A stretch of DNA of 64,000 bases, from positions 496,001 through 560,000 of the forward strand of contig CAWILT010000001.1 in NCBI GenBank assembly GCA_963837025.1, given 5' to 3'. Below are positions 33,547 to 43,020 of the stretch, piece by piece. The notes under the pieces were generated by a model. The model was given only the letters and a program-made list of their open reading frames with translations. It made no database searches and had not been told where the DNA came from. Made by a program: the position numbers and the translations under genes. The first letter of the stretch is position 1; each line of letters starts with the position of its first letter. This stretch comes from JALZUV01 sp963837025. Its GTDB lineage: Bacteria > Pseudomonadota > Alphaproteobacteria > Rickettsiales > JALZUV01.

Positions 33547-36500
33547 AAGGCATATCCTGTTTGTTTTTTCTGGCTATTCTTTTGTCAAAAAAACGCTCGC
33601 CGAGCAAGAGCAAAGACGGCGTAAAAAGCAACGTTAAGAAAGTAGCAAAAGCTAAACCGCCAGCGATTGAGGTTGAAAGCTGCTTCCACCATTGCGTTGA
33701 TGGCGCACCAAAGGTTACATCGCGCCCAATAAAATCAATATTCATCGCAAATACCATTGGCACCAAACCTAACATTGTGGTGATTGCGGTGAGTAAAATG
33801 GGCCGTAAACGCTGGGCACCCGTGCGCAACAATGCTTCATGCGTTTCCATACCCTGTTTGCGATAAATGGCAAAGGTATCAATAAAAATAATATTATTAT
33901 TCACTACCACCCCTGCCAATGCGATGATAGCCACGCCGCACATGACAATGCCAAACGGCTCGTTCGCAATCAGCAAGCCAAGCATCACCCCACCGGTTGA
34001 GAAAAACACCGCACTCATAATAACGCCCATAAAATAAAGGCTGTTAAATTGCGTAACCATAACTAAAGCCATGGCTAATAATGCAATCACAAACGCCATA
34101 GCAAGAAACTTTCCTGCTTCTTGCTGATCAGCATCTTCACCTCTGAAATCAATGCGCAATTCTGGCGGCGGAGGGTTCTGAGCCATCCACTCACGCACCT
34201 TAGTAACCAATTGATCAGCCAATACACCCTCTTGCAAATCAGATTTAATGGTAGTTACCCGCCGCCCATCAATGCGATTAATGGATGTAATTTTCTGATT
34301 CGCTTCACGCGTCACAATGTTTGAGATAGGTATAGAGCGGCCGTCAACCGTATTAATACGCAAATTATCCAGCTGCGATAAATTGCGGTATTTTTCAGGA
34401 AAGCGCAGAATTATATCAATCTCATCATCGGCATCATCAGGACGATAGGTGGTTACAATGATGCCATTAGTTACTAATTTAACAAAATTTCCGATGGTCA
34501 AAATATCCAGTCCGTAACGCCCAGCTAATTTGCGGTCTACATTTAGTTGCCACTCAATTTCGGGTAAGGGGCGGTTATCTTCAATATCTTTAAATCCACT
34601 CATGGTTTGCATTGCAGTAACAAGTTTGGCAACATAAACATTAATTTGCTCGGGCACCGCGCTTGAAACTTCAATTTGTATCGCCTTACCGGAGGGTGGG
34701 CCTTCTTGTTTCTTTTGCGTTTCAACCAGTACCCCAGCAATATTGGCTGTGCGTTTTTTAGCTTCCTCCAATATCTCATTGGCTGATCGACGATAGCGCC
34801 AATTAACAAACTCTAACTGAATTTCGCCTATCGTGTCTTCTGGTAAATTGCGCGAGTCTTGGCCTAGTTTTCCAGCTGTGGTGTAAAAAATTCGCACTTC
34901 ATCACTCATTTCTAACAAGGCAGCTTCCACTTGCTTAACGCGCATTACGCGCTCTTCAACTGACATATTGCCGCGTGCACGAACTAAAATCTTGGCATTG
35001 TCAGGCTCAATTTTTGGGAAAAATTCTACACCCGCGCCAAAACCAATAAACATTCCGATAATCACCGTAACCACTGCCAAGGTTGACAGAACCAAAAAGA
35101 TGGGGCGTTTCAAAATACCGCGCAGCAAACGAACATAACCCAGTGTAAAATTGCCTATATTATCCCAGTCACCCTGTTCAGCTGCCATAACTCGCTTAGC
35201 TTGCAAAGGATCAATTTTACCTGGCAAGCGCAGCTTAGCGCCTAATGTTGGCAAAAACACTAGAGCCATTAGCAATGATCCAGTAAGTGTAAAAATGAGT
35301 GTGATAGGCATATAGCGCATAAATTGCCCAACAATCCCTGGCCAAAATAACAGCGGCGCAAAAACAATCAGGGTGGTGATTGTTGAGGCAATAACGGGCC
35401 AAGCCATGCGCTTTGCCCCATCAGGATAGGCTTGTTCAACGCTCATGCCTTCCATCATTTTACGGTCTGCATATTCACTCACGACAATGCCCGCATCTAC
35501 TAACAATCCTACGGATAAAATAAGGCTAAATAATACAACTACATTCATCGTATAGCCAAATAACGATAGGCATAAAATACCAAATAAAAATGCCCCCGGA
35601 ATGGTAACGGCTACCAAAATGGAATTACGAATACCCATCACCGCTAAAATCACAATCACCACTAATATCACCGCAAAAATAATATTATTTTGCAGGTCAG
35701 CCAGCATCTCATAAATCTTGCTCGATTCGTCTTGGCTAAAGGTTACACTAACGCTTTTTGGCCAATTTTGCTGCTGCTGAATAACCAATGCACGAACCTG
35801 TTCTACGGTTTCAATAATATTGGCGCCACTGCGTTTAGATACGCCAATAGCCACTGATGATTTGCCGTTCATACTGGCTATATTTTGCACATCTTTAAAA
35901 CTACGGCGAATATCCGCAATATCATCCAAAGTGATAACCGCTTCGCCCTCTACCCGTATCGGCAATTTCTGCAAATCGGTTAATGATTCAATCACCCCGG
36001 GGAGCTTAATGGCAAAATTGCTGCCCTCATTATCAATATCGCCAGCAGGGATAAGAATGTTATTATTTCGCAAAACTGAAAAAGTTTCTTGCGGAGTCAG
36101 GCCATAAGCTTCAAGCAGCAACGGATCAATAATTATCTCTAATGCTTCTTCTCTATCTCCCGCTATTTTAGCTTCCAGAACTGAGCTTACCCCTTCAATT
36201 TTATCTTGCAAATCGCGGGCAATTTTAATGAGCAACCGTTGCGATACATCACCATTTAGAATCACATTTAATACTGGAAAGCGGCTGAAATTCACCTCTT
36301 GAACAATTGGCTCATCTGTCTCTTCTGGCAGCTCGGGCTTAACTTCATCTACTTTATTGCGCACATCCTCAAGCGCTAAATCAGCATTAAATCCGGCATC
36401 AAATTCAAGCACCACTGAGGCATATCCTTCAAACGCGTTGCCATCTAATTGTTTAAGCCCTTCAATGGATTGTAGCTCACGCTCCATTGGACGCAGCAAT

Positions 36501-36691
36501 AACCGTTCGGCATCTTGCGGCGATATCCCTTCATGGCGCATGGAAATATAGATGATAGGAATTTGTACATTAGGTGCCGATTCCTTGGGAATCATTTTAT
36601 AACTAATACTTCCCGCAATTAAAATGAATGCTAGCAGTAGAAATACGGTGCGATACCGATCAACCGACGCATCAATAAAACGTTCAATCAT
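33533..36691 (-). CDS. RND-family efflux pump permease
   Basis: This 1052-aa inner-membrane protein is a resistance-nodulation-division transporter of the AcrB/HAE1 class. It has N-terminal helix FLLLAFILIAGSISYKMIP, two large periplasmic loops and twelve expected transmembrane segments. The TM4 segment reads VGLLVDAGIVVSEY, so only one of the two canonical Asp residues (DD in AcrB) is present. TM10 reads GVVVNNNIIFIDTF, lacking the AcrB Lys. Substrate preference is unknown. Its ATG overlaps the adaptor gene's stop by 4 bases, and no TolC-type outer-membrane gene is adjacent. The full length fits a functional pump, though the proton relay differs from AcrB. Confidence 0.92.
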   Translation of the reverse strand: MIERFIDASVDRYRTVFLLLAFILIAGSISYKMIPKESAPNVQIPIIYISMRHEGISPQDAERLLLRPMERELQSIEGLKQLDGNAFEGYASVVLEFDAGFNADLALEDVRNKVDEVKPELPEETDEPIVQEVNFSRFPVLNVILNGDVSQRLLIKIARDLQDKIEGVSSVLEAKIAGDREEALEIIIDPLLLEAYGLTPQETFSVLRNNNILIPAGDIDNEGSNFAIKLPGVIESLTDLQKLPIRVEGEAVITLDDIADIRRSFKDVQNIASMNGKSSVAIGVSKRSGANIIETVEQVRALVIQQQQNWPKSVSVTFSQDESSKIYEMLADLQNNIIFAVILVVIVILAVMGIRNSILVAVTIPGAFLFGILCLSLFGYTMNVVVLFSLILSVGLLVDAGIVVSEYADRKMMEGMSVEQAYPDGAKRMAWPVIASTITTLIVFAPLLFWPGIVGQFMRYMPITLIFTLTGSLLMALVFLPTLGAKLRLPGKIDPLQAKRVMAAEQGDWDNIGNFTLGYVRLLRGILKRPIFLVLSTLAVVTVIIGMFIGFGAGVEFFPKIEPDNAKILVRARGNMSVEERVMRVKQVEAALLEMSDEVRIFYTTAGKLGQDSRNLPEDTIGEIQLEFVNWRYRRSANEILEEAKKRTANIAGVLVETQKKQEGPPSGKAIQIEVSSAVPEQINVYVAKLVTAMQTMSGFKDIEDNRPLPEIEWQLNVDRKLAGRYGLDILTIGNFVKLVTNGIIVTTYRPDDADDEIDIILRFPEKYRNLSQLDNLRINTVDGRSIPISNIVTREANQKITSINRIDGRRVTTIKSDLQEGVLADQLVTKVREWMAQNPPPPELRIDFRGEDADQQEAGKFLAMAFVIALLAMALVMVTQFNSLYFMGVIMSAVFFSTGGVMLGLLIANEPFGIVMCGVAIIALAGVVVNNNIIFIDTFAIYRKQGMETHEALLRTGAQRLRPILLTAITTMLGLVPMVFAMNIDFIGRDVTFGAPSTQWWKQLSTSIAGGLAFATFLTLLFTPSLLLLGERFFDKRIARKNKQDMPYGNR

Positions 36692-37833
36692 GGTGTAGAC
36701 TTTGGTTGTGATGCGCTGGACATATAACGGCTTACATCCTGCCCATCAGAAATAAAGGCAGAGCCTTCAGAAACCAACGTGATGCGATCAGGTAAACCCG
36801 TAATCCATACCCCTTTTGGCGACTGCGAAAGCACGGTTACTTCGGTAAATTTAGCCATGCCTTTATCATCAACCGTCAATACACCAACTTTACCAGAATC
36901 ACTTAACGATAAAACGGAAGATGCCACTTCGTAGCTCATCTCGTTACCGGTTTGTAAAGTAATCTCAGCGCTGATACCCGCTTGCAGCAAGCGTTCTTCA
37001 TTAGGCACTTCAATTTCAACGCGAAAAGTTCGCGTTTGTTCTTCTGCAACTGACGACAGAAATTCTACTTTGCCACTAACAATTTCACCCGTGGAGAAGC
37101 GAATTTCCGCTTCATCACCTTTATGAATTAAACTACGTTGCTGCTCCGAGATTTGACCACTAATTTTTAAGGGTGATAGATCCACAAAGCGCATAACGGT
37201 TTGATTATTAAATCCACGCCCCACTAAATCACCCTCTTCCACCAAAATCTCTTCAATTAAGCCTTTATATGGAGCGCGAATAGTAATGTAATTATAGTCT
37301 AATTGCGCTTGCTTTAACTGTCTTACAGCGGATGCAACCTCTGCTTTAATTTGCGCTAACCGTACTTTGGATTGAAATCCTTTTTCAAAAAGTTTTTGCG
37401 ACGCATTTAGTTCAACTTTGCGCTGATCTAACAAAGCTTGAGCTTCATTAATCTTGGTTTTGCGATCACGTTCATCTAGCTGCAAAAGCAAACTATTCTT
37501 ATCAACAATCTGCCCTTCTTTACCTGAAATTTTTTCAACTTTCCCTTCAGTCTCGGCCTGTATAAGGGTTATGCGTTGGGGCATCGAAACGCCATTAAGC
37601 GACAAGCTTTTAGCCTTACTTACCGCTTCCATTTGTTCTAATTTTATTTCTAATGCATCATTATCCGCTCGCGTTTGCTCACTATCGCTTGAGTCTGATG
37701 CACCGCTCTTCCTATCTTCGGGAATGATTAATCCCGATAAAACCCATATTCCGATAACTGCAGCGATGCCAAAAGCGATATATTTGGGTTGTTTCCATTT
37801 AGCGGAGCTAGAATCTGTATAAGGTTGGTTCAT
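36688..37833 (-). CDS. RND efflux periplasmic adaptor subunit (HlyD-like)
   Basis: This 381-aa membrane fusion protein links the RND pump to an outer-membrane channel. It has an N-terminal membrane anchor (about residues 17-35, IAFGIAAVIGIWVLSGLII). A barrel-sandwich hybrid half is marked by EGKVEKISGKEGQIVDKNSLL and RAPYKGLIEEILVEEGDLVG, with a coiled-coil hairpin between them. A beta-barrel and a C-terminal membrane-proximal domain follow. I chose the ATG at 37833; longer versions from 37860 or 37935 lack ribosome-binding sites and add non-conserved residues. It is the first gene of the operon and diverges from hisZ. Confidence 0.88.
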   Translation of the reverse strand: MNQPYTDSSSAKWKQPKYIAFGIAAVIGIWVLSGLIIPEDRKSGASDSSDSEQTRADNDALEIKLEQMEAVSKAKSLSLNGVSMPQRITLIQAETEGKVEKISGKEGQIVDKNSLLLQLDERDRKTKINEAQALLDQRKVELNASQKLFEKGFQSKVRLAQIKAEVASAVRQLKQAQLDYNYITIRAPYKGLIEEILVEEGDLVGRGFNNQTVMRFVDLSPLKISGQISEQQRSLIHKGDEAEIRFSTGEIVSGKVEFLSSVAEEQTRTFRVEIEVPNEERLLQAGISAEITLQTGNEMSYEVASSVLSLSDSGKVGVLTVDDKGMAKFTEVTVLSQSPKGVWITGLPDRITLVSEGSAFISDGQDVSRYMSSASQPKSTP

Positions 37834-37958
37834 AAGGCTTCTTAACGATTTGCGTATCATTATGCCAGTAAATATACTGTAATTTTTTGGGTGGATGATT
37901 GACCAACGCCATTGAATGGTTAAAGTGCAATTCATTCACGTTAAAAATAATTACGATC

Positions 37959-39059
37959 ATGCAAACATCTGAATCTCTATTGCCCTCTGGTTTTGTTGAC
38001 CTATTGCCGCCGTTTGCGTGGCACGAGCGCTATTTACGCTATCAATTATTAGAGCGATTTCGTCGATTTGGTTATGAAGAAGTTTCTCCTCCTTTGCTTG
38101 AATTTGAAGATAGTTTACGCTCACCTTCCGGACTTGATACCCAAACATTTCGCGTGATGGATGCTGCAAGTCAGCGAATGATGGCAATTCGTGCGGATAT
38201 GACACCGCAAATTGCCCGCATAGCGGCCAGTCGAATGAATGACCTGCCCCACCCTTTACGTTTATCTTATGCGGGCACATGTTTGCGGGTGAAGGGCGAA
38301 GGCCTTTACAAATCTCGCCAACTCGTACAAGCAGGCATTGAATGCATTGGCGCAACGGATGACACCCAATTAATCGAAGTGTTACGCGCCACGGTTGAAG
38401 CATTAGAATCATTAAAAATGAATGATTTAACCATTGATGTAAGTTTGCCAAGCCTACAAAATAGCCTATTATCGAACTTATCCGGTGATGATCTTCAACG
38501 GGCAAATAGTGCCATTGCGCAAAAAGACCGTCATACAATTTCGCAAATATCGACGATCGATAGCGCCCTGATTTTAAAACTGATGGATGGAATTACGGTA
38601 GAAGCGTTCAAGCAGCTTTTACCAAAACTGCCCAAAAGCGCGCAAGCATGGTTAAAAACCGTTGAAAAAATAGCAACCCAATTGCCGGCATTACCGCTAA
38701 CGCTTGATCCGCTTGAGGAAAATGGTTTCGACTATTACGAAGGCATTGCATTTTCACTTTTTTCAAAACATATTAATAGCGAAATAGGCCGTGGTGGCGG
38801 CTATCGCGCCCATGAAAATTTGCTGGCTTATGGCCTAACATTATATTTAAATCCCTTGCTATATAACAGTATTGGCGGTGAAAAATCGCAGCGCTGTTTG
38901 GTGTTAAAGCATGCAGATGAATCCATCGCAGCAGATTTACGACAAAAAGGCTGGCTAACGTCCTATTCTAGCGCTAGTAAAGCCGAAGATGCAACAGATG
39001 AGGCCAAACAGTTAGCGTGCTCTCATCTTTTAGAAAAGGATGAATTAATTCATGTCTAA
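37959..39059 (+). CDS. hisZ: ATP phosphoribosyltransferase regulatory subunit HisZ
   Basis: HisZ is a catalytically inactive histidyl-tRNA synthetase paralogue that activates short HisG in the first step of histidine synthesis. The 366-aa protein shows the class II synthetase fold. It has GFVDLLPPFAWHERYL, the motif 2-like RADMTPQIARIAASR and SYAGTCLRVKG. It lacks the full catalytic HisS signatures and anticodon-binding domain. I used the ATG at 37959, where homologous sequence begins. hisG is not in the window. The end overlaps purA by 8 bases; hisZ-purA is a common alphaproteobacterial pair. Confidence 0.93.
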   Translation: MQTSESLLPSGFVDLLPPFAWHERYLRYQLLERFRRFGYEEVSPPLLEFEDSLRSPSGLDTQTFRVMDAASQRMMAIRADMTPQIARIAASRMNDLPHPLRLSYAGTCLRVKGEGLYKSRQLVQAGIECIGATDDTQLIEVLRATVEALESLKMNDLTIDVSLPSLQNSLLSNLSGDDLQRANSAIAQKDRHTISQISTIDSALILKLMDGITVEAFKQLLPKLPKSAQAWLKTVEKIATQLPALPLTLDPLEENGFDYYEGIAFSLFSKHINSEIGRGGGYRAHENLLAYGLTLYLNPLLYNSIGGEKSQRCLVLKHADESIAADLRQKGWLTSYSSASKAEDATDEAKQLACSHLLEKDELIHV

Positions 39060-40347
39060 CGTAGTAGTAATTGGCTCTCAGTGGGGCGATGAGGGCAAAG
39101 GTAAAATCGTCGATTGGCTATCAAAGCGCGCGCAAGTCGTAGTGCGTTTTCAGGGTGGTCATAACGCTGGCCATACGCTGGTAGTAGATGGAGTAACCTA
39201 CAAACTAAGCTTGCTGCCCTCAGGTGTAGTACGTGGCGGCAAAATAAGCATCATCGGCAACGGTGTGGTGATTGATCCTTGGGCACTGATGGATGAAATC
39301 AAGCGTATTAAAGAACAAGGCGTTGAAATTACACCTGAAAATTTGAAAATTGCGGAGAATGCTACGTTAATTTTGCCCATTCATGGTAAAATGGACATGG
39401 CATCGGAGGCCGCACGTGGCGAAGGCAAAATTGGCACCACAGGCCGTGGCATTGGCCCCGCTTATGAAGATAAAGTAGCGCGCCGTGCTTTACGCATTTG
39501 CGATTTAAATGACGATGATTTGATGGTGCAAATCGTCACCGCGATGTATCGTCATCATAATGCATTGCTTACCGCTTTTGGCATTGAAAATGATGATGTG
39601 GAAGCAACGATTGCAAAGTTACGCGAAATTCGTCCGTTTCTTTCCCAATTTGCTGCACCAACATGGCGCTTGATTGATCAATATCGCCGTGATGGTCATC
39701 ATATTTTATTCGAAGGCGCACAAGGCACCATGCTGGATGTGGATTATGGAACCTATCCATTCGTTACATCTTCGAACACCACCGCTGGTGCTGCGGCAAG
39801 TGGTGCAGGGATTAGTGTGCGCCAGCTCGATTATATTTTGGGCATTACAAAAGCTTACACCACCCGCGTAGGTAGCGGACCCTTCCCAACTGAACTTGAA
39901 GATGCAGTAGGCCAAAAACTTGGCGAGATTGGCCGTGAGTTTGGCACGGTAACCGGTCGCAAAAGACGTTGCGGTTGGTTTGACGCCGTAATGGTGCGCC
40001 AAGCGTGTAAAATTGGCGGCATTAGTGGCATCGCACTTACAAAATTAGACGTGATGGATAGCTTTGAAGAAATTAAAATCTGTGTAGGCTATACACATAA
40101 TGGCACCGAGTATGATTATTTGCCCGCTGCCAGCGATATTCAACATCAAGTGCAACCGGTTTATGAAACCATGCCCGGCTGGATGGAATCTACCCAAGGT
40201 GCACGAAGTTGGGCCGATTTGCCTGCACGCGCTATCAAATATATACGCCGCGTTGAAGAGTTAATTGAATGTCCAGTTGCGATGCTTTCAACCAGCCCAA
40301 AACGCGAAGACACCATCTTAGTGCGCGATCCGTTCGAAAAACGCTAA
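39052..40347 (+). CDS. purA: Adenylosuccinate synthetase
   Basis: PurA joins IMP and aspartate using GTP in the first committed step of AMP synthesis. The 431-aa protein has the N-terminal GTP-binding GDEGKGKIVDWL (residues 12-23) and the catalytic Asp13. The conserved GGHNAGHTLV contains His41, and the signatures QGTMLDVDYGTYPFVTSSN and KAYTTRVGSGPFPTEL follow. The terminal segment includes TSPKREDTI. Length is standard. It starts within the last codons of hisZ. Downstream comes a 127-bp gap and then the pseudokinase gene. Confidence 0.97.
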   Translation: MSNVVVIGSQWGDEGKGKIVDWLSKRAQVVVRFQGGHNAGHTLVVDGVTYKLSLLPSGVVRGGKISIIGNGVVIDPWALMDEIKRIKEQGVEITPENLKIAENATLILPIHGKMDMASEAARGEGKIGTTGRGIGPAYEDKVARRALRICDLNDDDLMVQIVTAMYRHHNALLTAFGIENDDVEATIAKLREIRPFLSQFAAPTWRLIDQYRRDGHHILFEGAQGTMLDVDYGTYPFVTSSNTTAGAAASGAGISVRQLDYILGITKAYTTRVGSGPFPTELEDAVGQKLGEIGREFGTVTGRKRRCGWFDAVMVRQACKIGGISGIALTKLDVMDSFEEIKICVGYTHNGTEYDYLPAASDIQHQVQPVYETMPGWMESTQGARSWADLPARAIKYIRRVEELIECPVAMLSTSPKREDTILVRDPFEKR

Positions 40348-40474
40348 CTTATTGTGGGTTTTACAAACCGCTCATCACAAAAAAACCTACACTAAATGCT
40401 AGTTGAAGCATCTAACTACCGTTTTGCATCAATTTTGTTATACTAACTACACAATGGTAGATAGCCGATAATAT

Positions 40475-42529
40475 ATGATTGATGATAAGTTAGCCAAAGC
40501 CCGCAAAGATGGTGGAAAGCTCTATACGGTGGACACGCCGCGTGGTGATGCGCTGGATGTGGTGGGCGCGCGCTACGATATTGCATTAGATAAACCCCTA
40601 CCTGATTTGGCAACCGATATTGGCGCCGCCTACCAAGCTATCGATCGTACTGGCGAATATAATAATATTTTCTGTTATGTGGGTAATAACGGATTGCCCT
40701 TTCGCGATAGAGCGACTGAGATGATGCAAAAAGGAACGGTGCCGCATTTAATTCGCTGCCATGCTACTGCACCCGTTACCTTTTCAACCACCAAACAAAC
40801 CCACCGCGCATTCATTTTGCAAAAACCTGAAGGTAAACGATTAAGCGAAATTCTTGAAAAATCAGGGCCACTACCTGATACGTTTATAGCTAAGCAGGTT
40901 ATTTCACCCATCGTAAAATTAATAAGCGAACTTGAATCAAATGGTATCAACCACGGCTGCATCAATGCCGACACCGTTTATTTTGACAAAGAAATTACCG
41001 TTAGTGAAAACAGTGCCGTTTCGTCTGGATATTCGCAATTAGTGACCTATGAAGCACCCGATAGAAACATGGCAATGCTTGCTAGTAAAGGAGCGGGTGA
41101 TACCAGTTGCGATTATTATGCGCTTGGCATTTTAGCGCTACATTTAACGCTGGGTTATCTACCCAACCAAGAACTAACCAAACAAGAACTGGTTGAGAAA
41201 ATTATCAAAGTTGGGGCGTATAATGCCTTTATGCCCAAAATAGAATTGAACGAGCCGGTGCAAGATTTCTTGCGTGGCGTACTTAATGAAAATCGTTCGG
41301 AACGCTGGAATAGCACCCAAGTTAACGGGTGGCTAGGTGGTAAGCGCTATACGGTGGTAACGACTGCCGCCCCAAAGGAATCGGTTCGCCCATTTGAATT
41401 TAGAGGCCAAAATCTATTCACTCGGCAACAAATTGCATATGCTTTATGTGAAGATTGGAAATTATCAAAGACACTTCTTTCGCCATTTAAGTTAATGAAA
41501 TGGCTGGAATCCAATATCAAGAAAACGGATATCTGCGCACAAGTCGATCGCATCATTCCCATTGGTGACGATGAATCAAAATCGCGCGCTTTAAAGGATG
41601 AAGAGCTCGCGCGCTTAATCGTAACACTAGACCCCAATGCCCCCATGCGATATCGCTTGGTTAGCTCCAACGTGGATGGTTTCGGAACGGCAATTGCTAA
41701 TGCATATCGCACCACTAATTCTGGCAAACTACAGCAGCTTGTCAAAATGATAGAGCTTAACCTACCTAGTTATGCGGATGGCTTATTACGTGATGAGCAA
41801 AATCCGGTAAGTGCATTAATGCTACTGCGCATACAAAGCATGCGCCCCATTATGAAAGTTAAAACCATTGGCTTTGGATTTGAGCGTTTACTATATCAGC
41901 TCAATCCATCATTAAGTTGCCAACAATCATTGCTTTTGCCGCATTATGTTTATTCACTTGCTGACTTAATGCAGACCTTAGATGGGCTATCCTTCAAACA
42001 TGCTAAAACCGATTCACTAGTGGATCGCCATATTGCCGCATTTATAACCAGTCGCCTCGATTATAACCGCGAAATTCGTATTGTAGAGCTCAGCAAATTT
42101 GATGATTTGGTTGATGATGATAGACTAATTATGTTGAAAATTTTAACCATGGCACAGCAGAAATTGCGCAATCAACCCTTCCCCGCTTTAACCAAATGGG
42201 CGGTTGAGATGATATCGCCCACGATTGATAAAATTTATTCTAAATCTAAACGTGAAAAAATACGTGAAAAAATTCTTCTCCTTGAATCTAAAGGGATATT
42301 AGAACCCATATCATTTTTAATATGCGATAAAGAAATGTTCGCAAATGATCGCAAGTCCTATGGCAGAGCAAAGGCGCTTTATCGTTTTCACCTAGAGATG
42401 CTTAATTTCAACCGAGATCAAAATAAAACGCGCCTTAAAGCCCGCATTCGTGGGCAAGAAGCCGCATGGTATATTGGCATGTTGGCATTAGCCATTTCAG
42501 TTTATTTTAATGCTAAGGTATATATCTAA
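40475..42529 (+). CDS. Pseudokinase-like protein with long helical C-terminus and membrane anchor
   Basis: This 684-aa protein resembles a eukaryotic-type protein kinase but lacks key catalytic residues. The hinge-like FILQKPEGKRLSEIL (residues 113-127) is followed by NHGCINADTVYF (159-170) where HRDLKPEN would stand, so the catalytic Asp, Lys and Asn are gone. No DFG motif is visible; an APE-like YEAPD is at 192-196 and the helix F motif CDYYALGI at 212-219. A subdomain XI-like NENRSERWNST lies near 271-281. About 380 unassigned residues follow, ending in a hydrophobic helix (about 665-681, WYIGMLALAISVYFNA). The downstream membrane-protein gene overlaps by one base. Function is unknown; a scaffold or sensor role is inference. 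Confidence 0.7.
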   Translation: MIDDKLAKARKDGGKLYTVDTPRGDALDVVGARYDIALDKPLPDLATDIGAAYQAIDRTGEYNNIFCYVGNNGLPFRDRATEMMQKGTVPHLIRCHATAPVTFSTTKQTHRAFILQKPEGKRLSEILEKSGPLPDTFIAKQVISPIVKLISELESNGINHGCINADTVYFDKEITVSENSAVSSGYSQLVTYEAPDRNMAMLASKGAGDTSCDYYALGILALHLTLGYLPNQELTKQELVEKIIKVGAYNAFMPKIELNEPVQDFLRGVLNENRSERWNSTQVNGWLGGKRYTVVTTAAPKESVRPFEFRGQNLFTRQQIAYALCEDWKLSKTLLSPFKLMKWLESNIKKTDICAQVDRIIPIGDDESKSRALKDEELARLIVTLDPNAPMRYRLVSSNVDGFGTAIANAYRTTNSGKLQQLVKMIELNLPSYADGLLRDEQNPVSALMLLRIQSMRPIMKVKTIGFGFERLLYQLNPSLSCQQSLLLPHYVYSLADLMQTLDGLSFKHAKTDSLVDRHIAAFITSRLDYNREIRIVELSKFDDLVDDDRLIMLKILTMAQQKLRNQPFPALTKWAVEMISPTIDKIYSKSKREKIREKILLLESKGILEPISFLICDKEMFANDRKSYGRAKALYRFHLEMLNFNRDQNKTRLKARIRGQEAAWYIGMLALAISVYFNAKVYI

Positions 42530-43008
42530 TGGCTGAAAAAGAAACTCCCCTCAGCACAATGCCACGAACCAAGCGCAGCCTTAAATCGAAATTATTATGG
42601 GTGTGTTTTATATTAGGATCGTTCGCATTATTGCGTGGCAGTGGGCTATTATTTATATTGGGGTTACTGCCGGCACTCGTTATGCGATACACCGATATTA
42701 CTGAAAATCAATATTGGTTTAAAACTATTTTTTGTTTCAATTTAGCGGGTTTATTCCCCTACTTAATTGAGATGTATTTTATTCATCATAACAGCTTTAA
42801 AGCGCTTCAATTGCAATTAACCGATTCGATGATGTGGTTATTTGTTTATGGCATGGCTGCAGTGGGTTATGCGCTATTATGGGTATGTCCTATAATAGCT
42901 GAATTTTTCTATAATATGTCTTCACACGCCAGCACTAAAAGACATCGTGACAAATTACAAAAACTGCATGACGAATGGGGTATTGGCAGCCCTGAAATGC
43001 TTGATTAA
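42529..43008 (+). CDS. Unknown membrane protein coupled to the pseudokinase gene
   Basis: I do not recognise this 159-aa protein. It has about four hydrophobic segments: roughly residues 23-40 (LLWVCFILGSFALLRG), 41-57, 65-85 and 104-128. Short charged tails stand at both ends, the last one being STKRHRDKLQKLHDEWGIG. The ATG overlaps the pseudokinase gene's stop by one base (TAATG). This arrangement suggests the two proteins are made in step and may interact in the inner membrane. It faces mnmA without an obvious terminator, leaving a 12-bp gap. No enzyme motif is visible. Confidence 0.65.
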   Translation: MAEKETPLSTMPRTKRSLKSKLLWVCFILGSFALLRGSGLLFILGLLPALVMRYTDITENQYWFKTIFCFNLAGLFPYLIEMYFIHHNSFKALQLQLTDSMMWLFVYGMAAVGYALLWVCPIIAEFFYNMSSHASTKRHRDKLQKLHDEWGIGSPEMLD

Positions 43009-43020
43009 ATTATAGTTAAA

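Noticed and set aside
40348..40474. Possible hairpin terminator after purA and short 16-codon frame
   Set aside because: The stem is mismatched with a long loop and no T-run, and the frame has no ribosome-binding site; the gap shows nothing firm.
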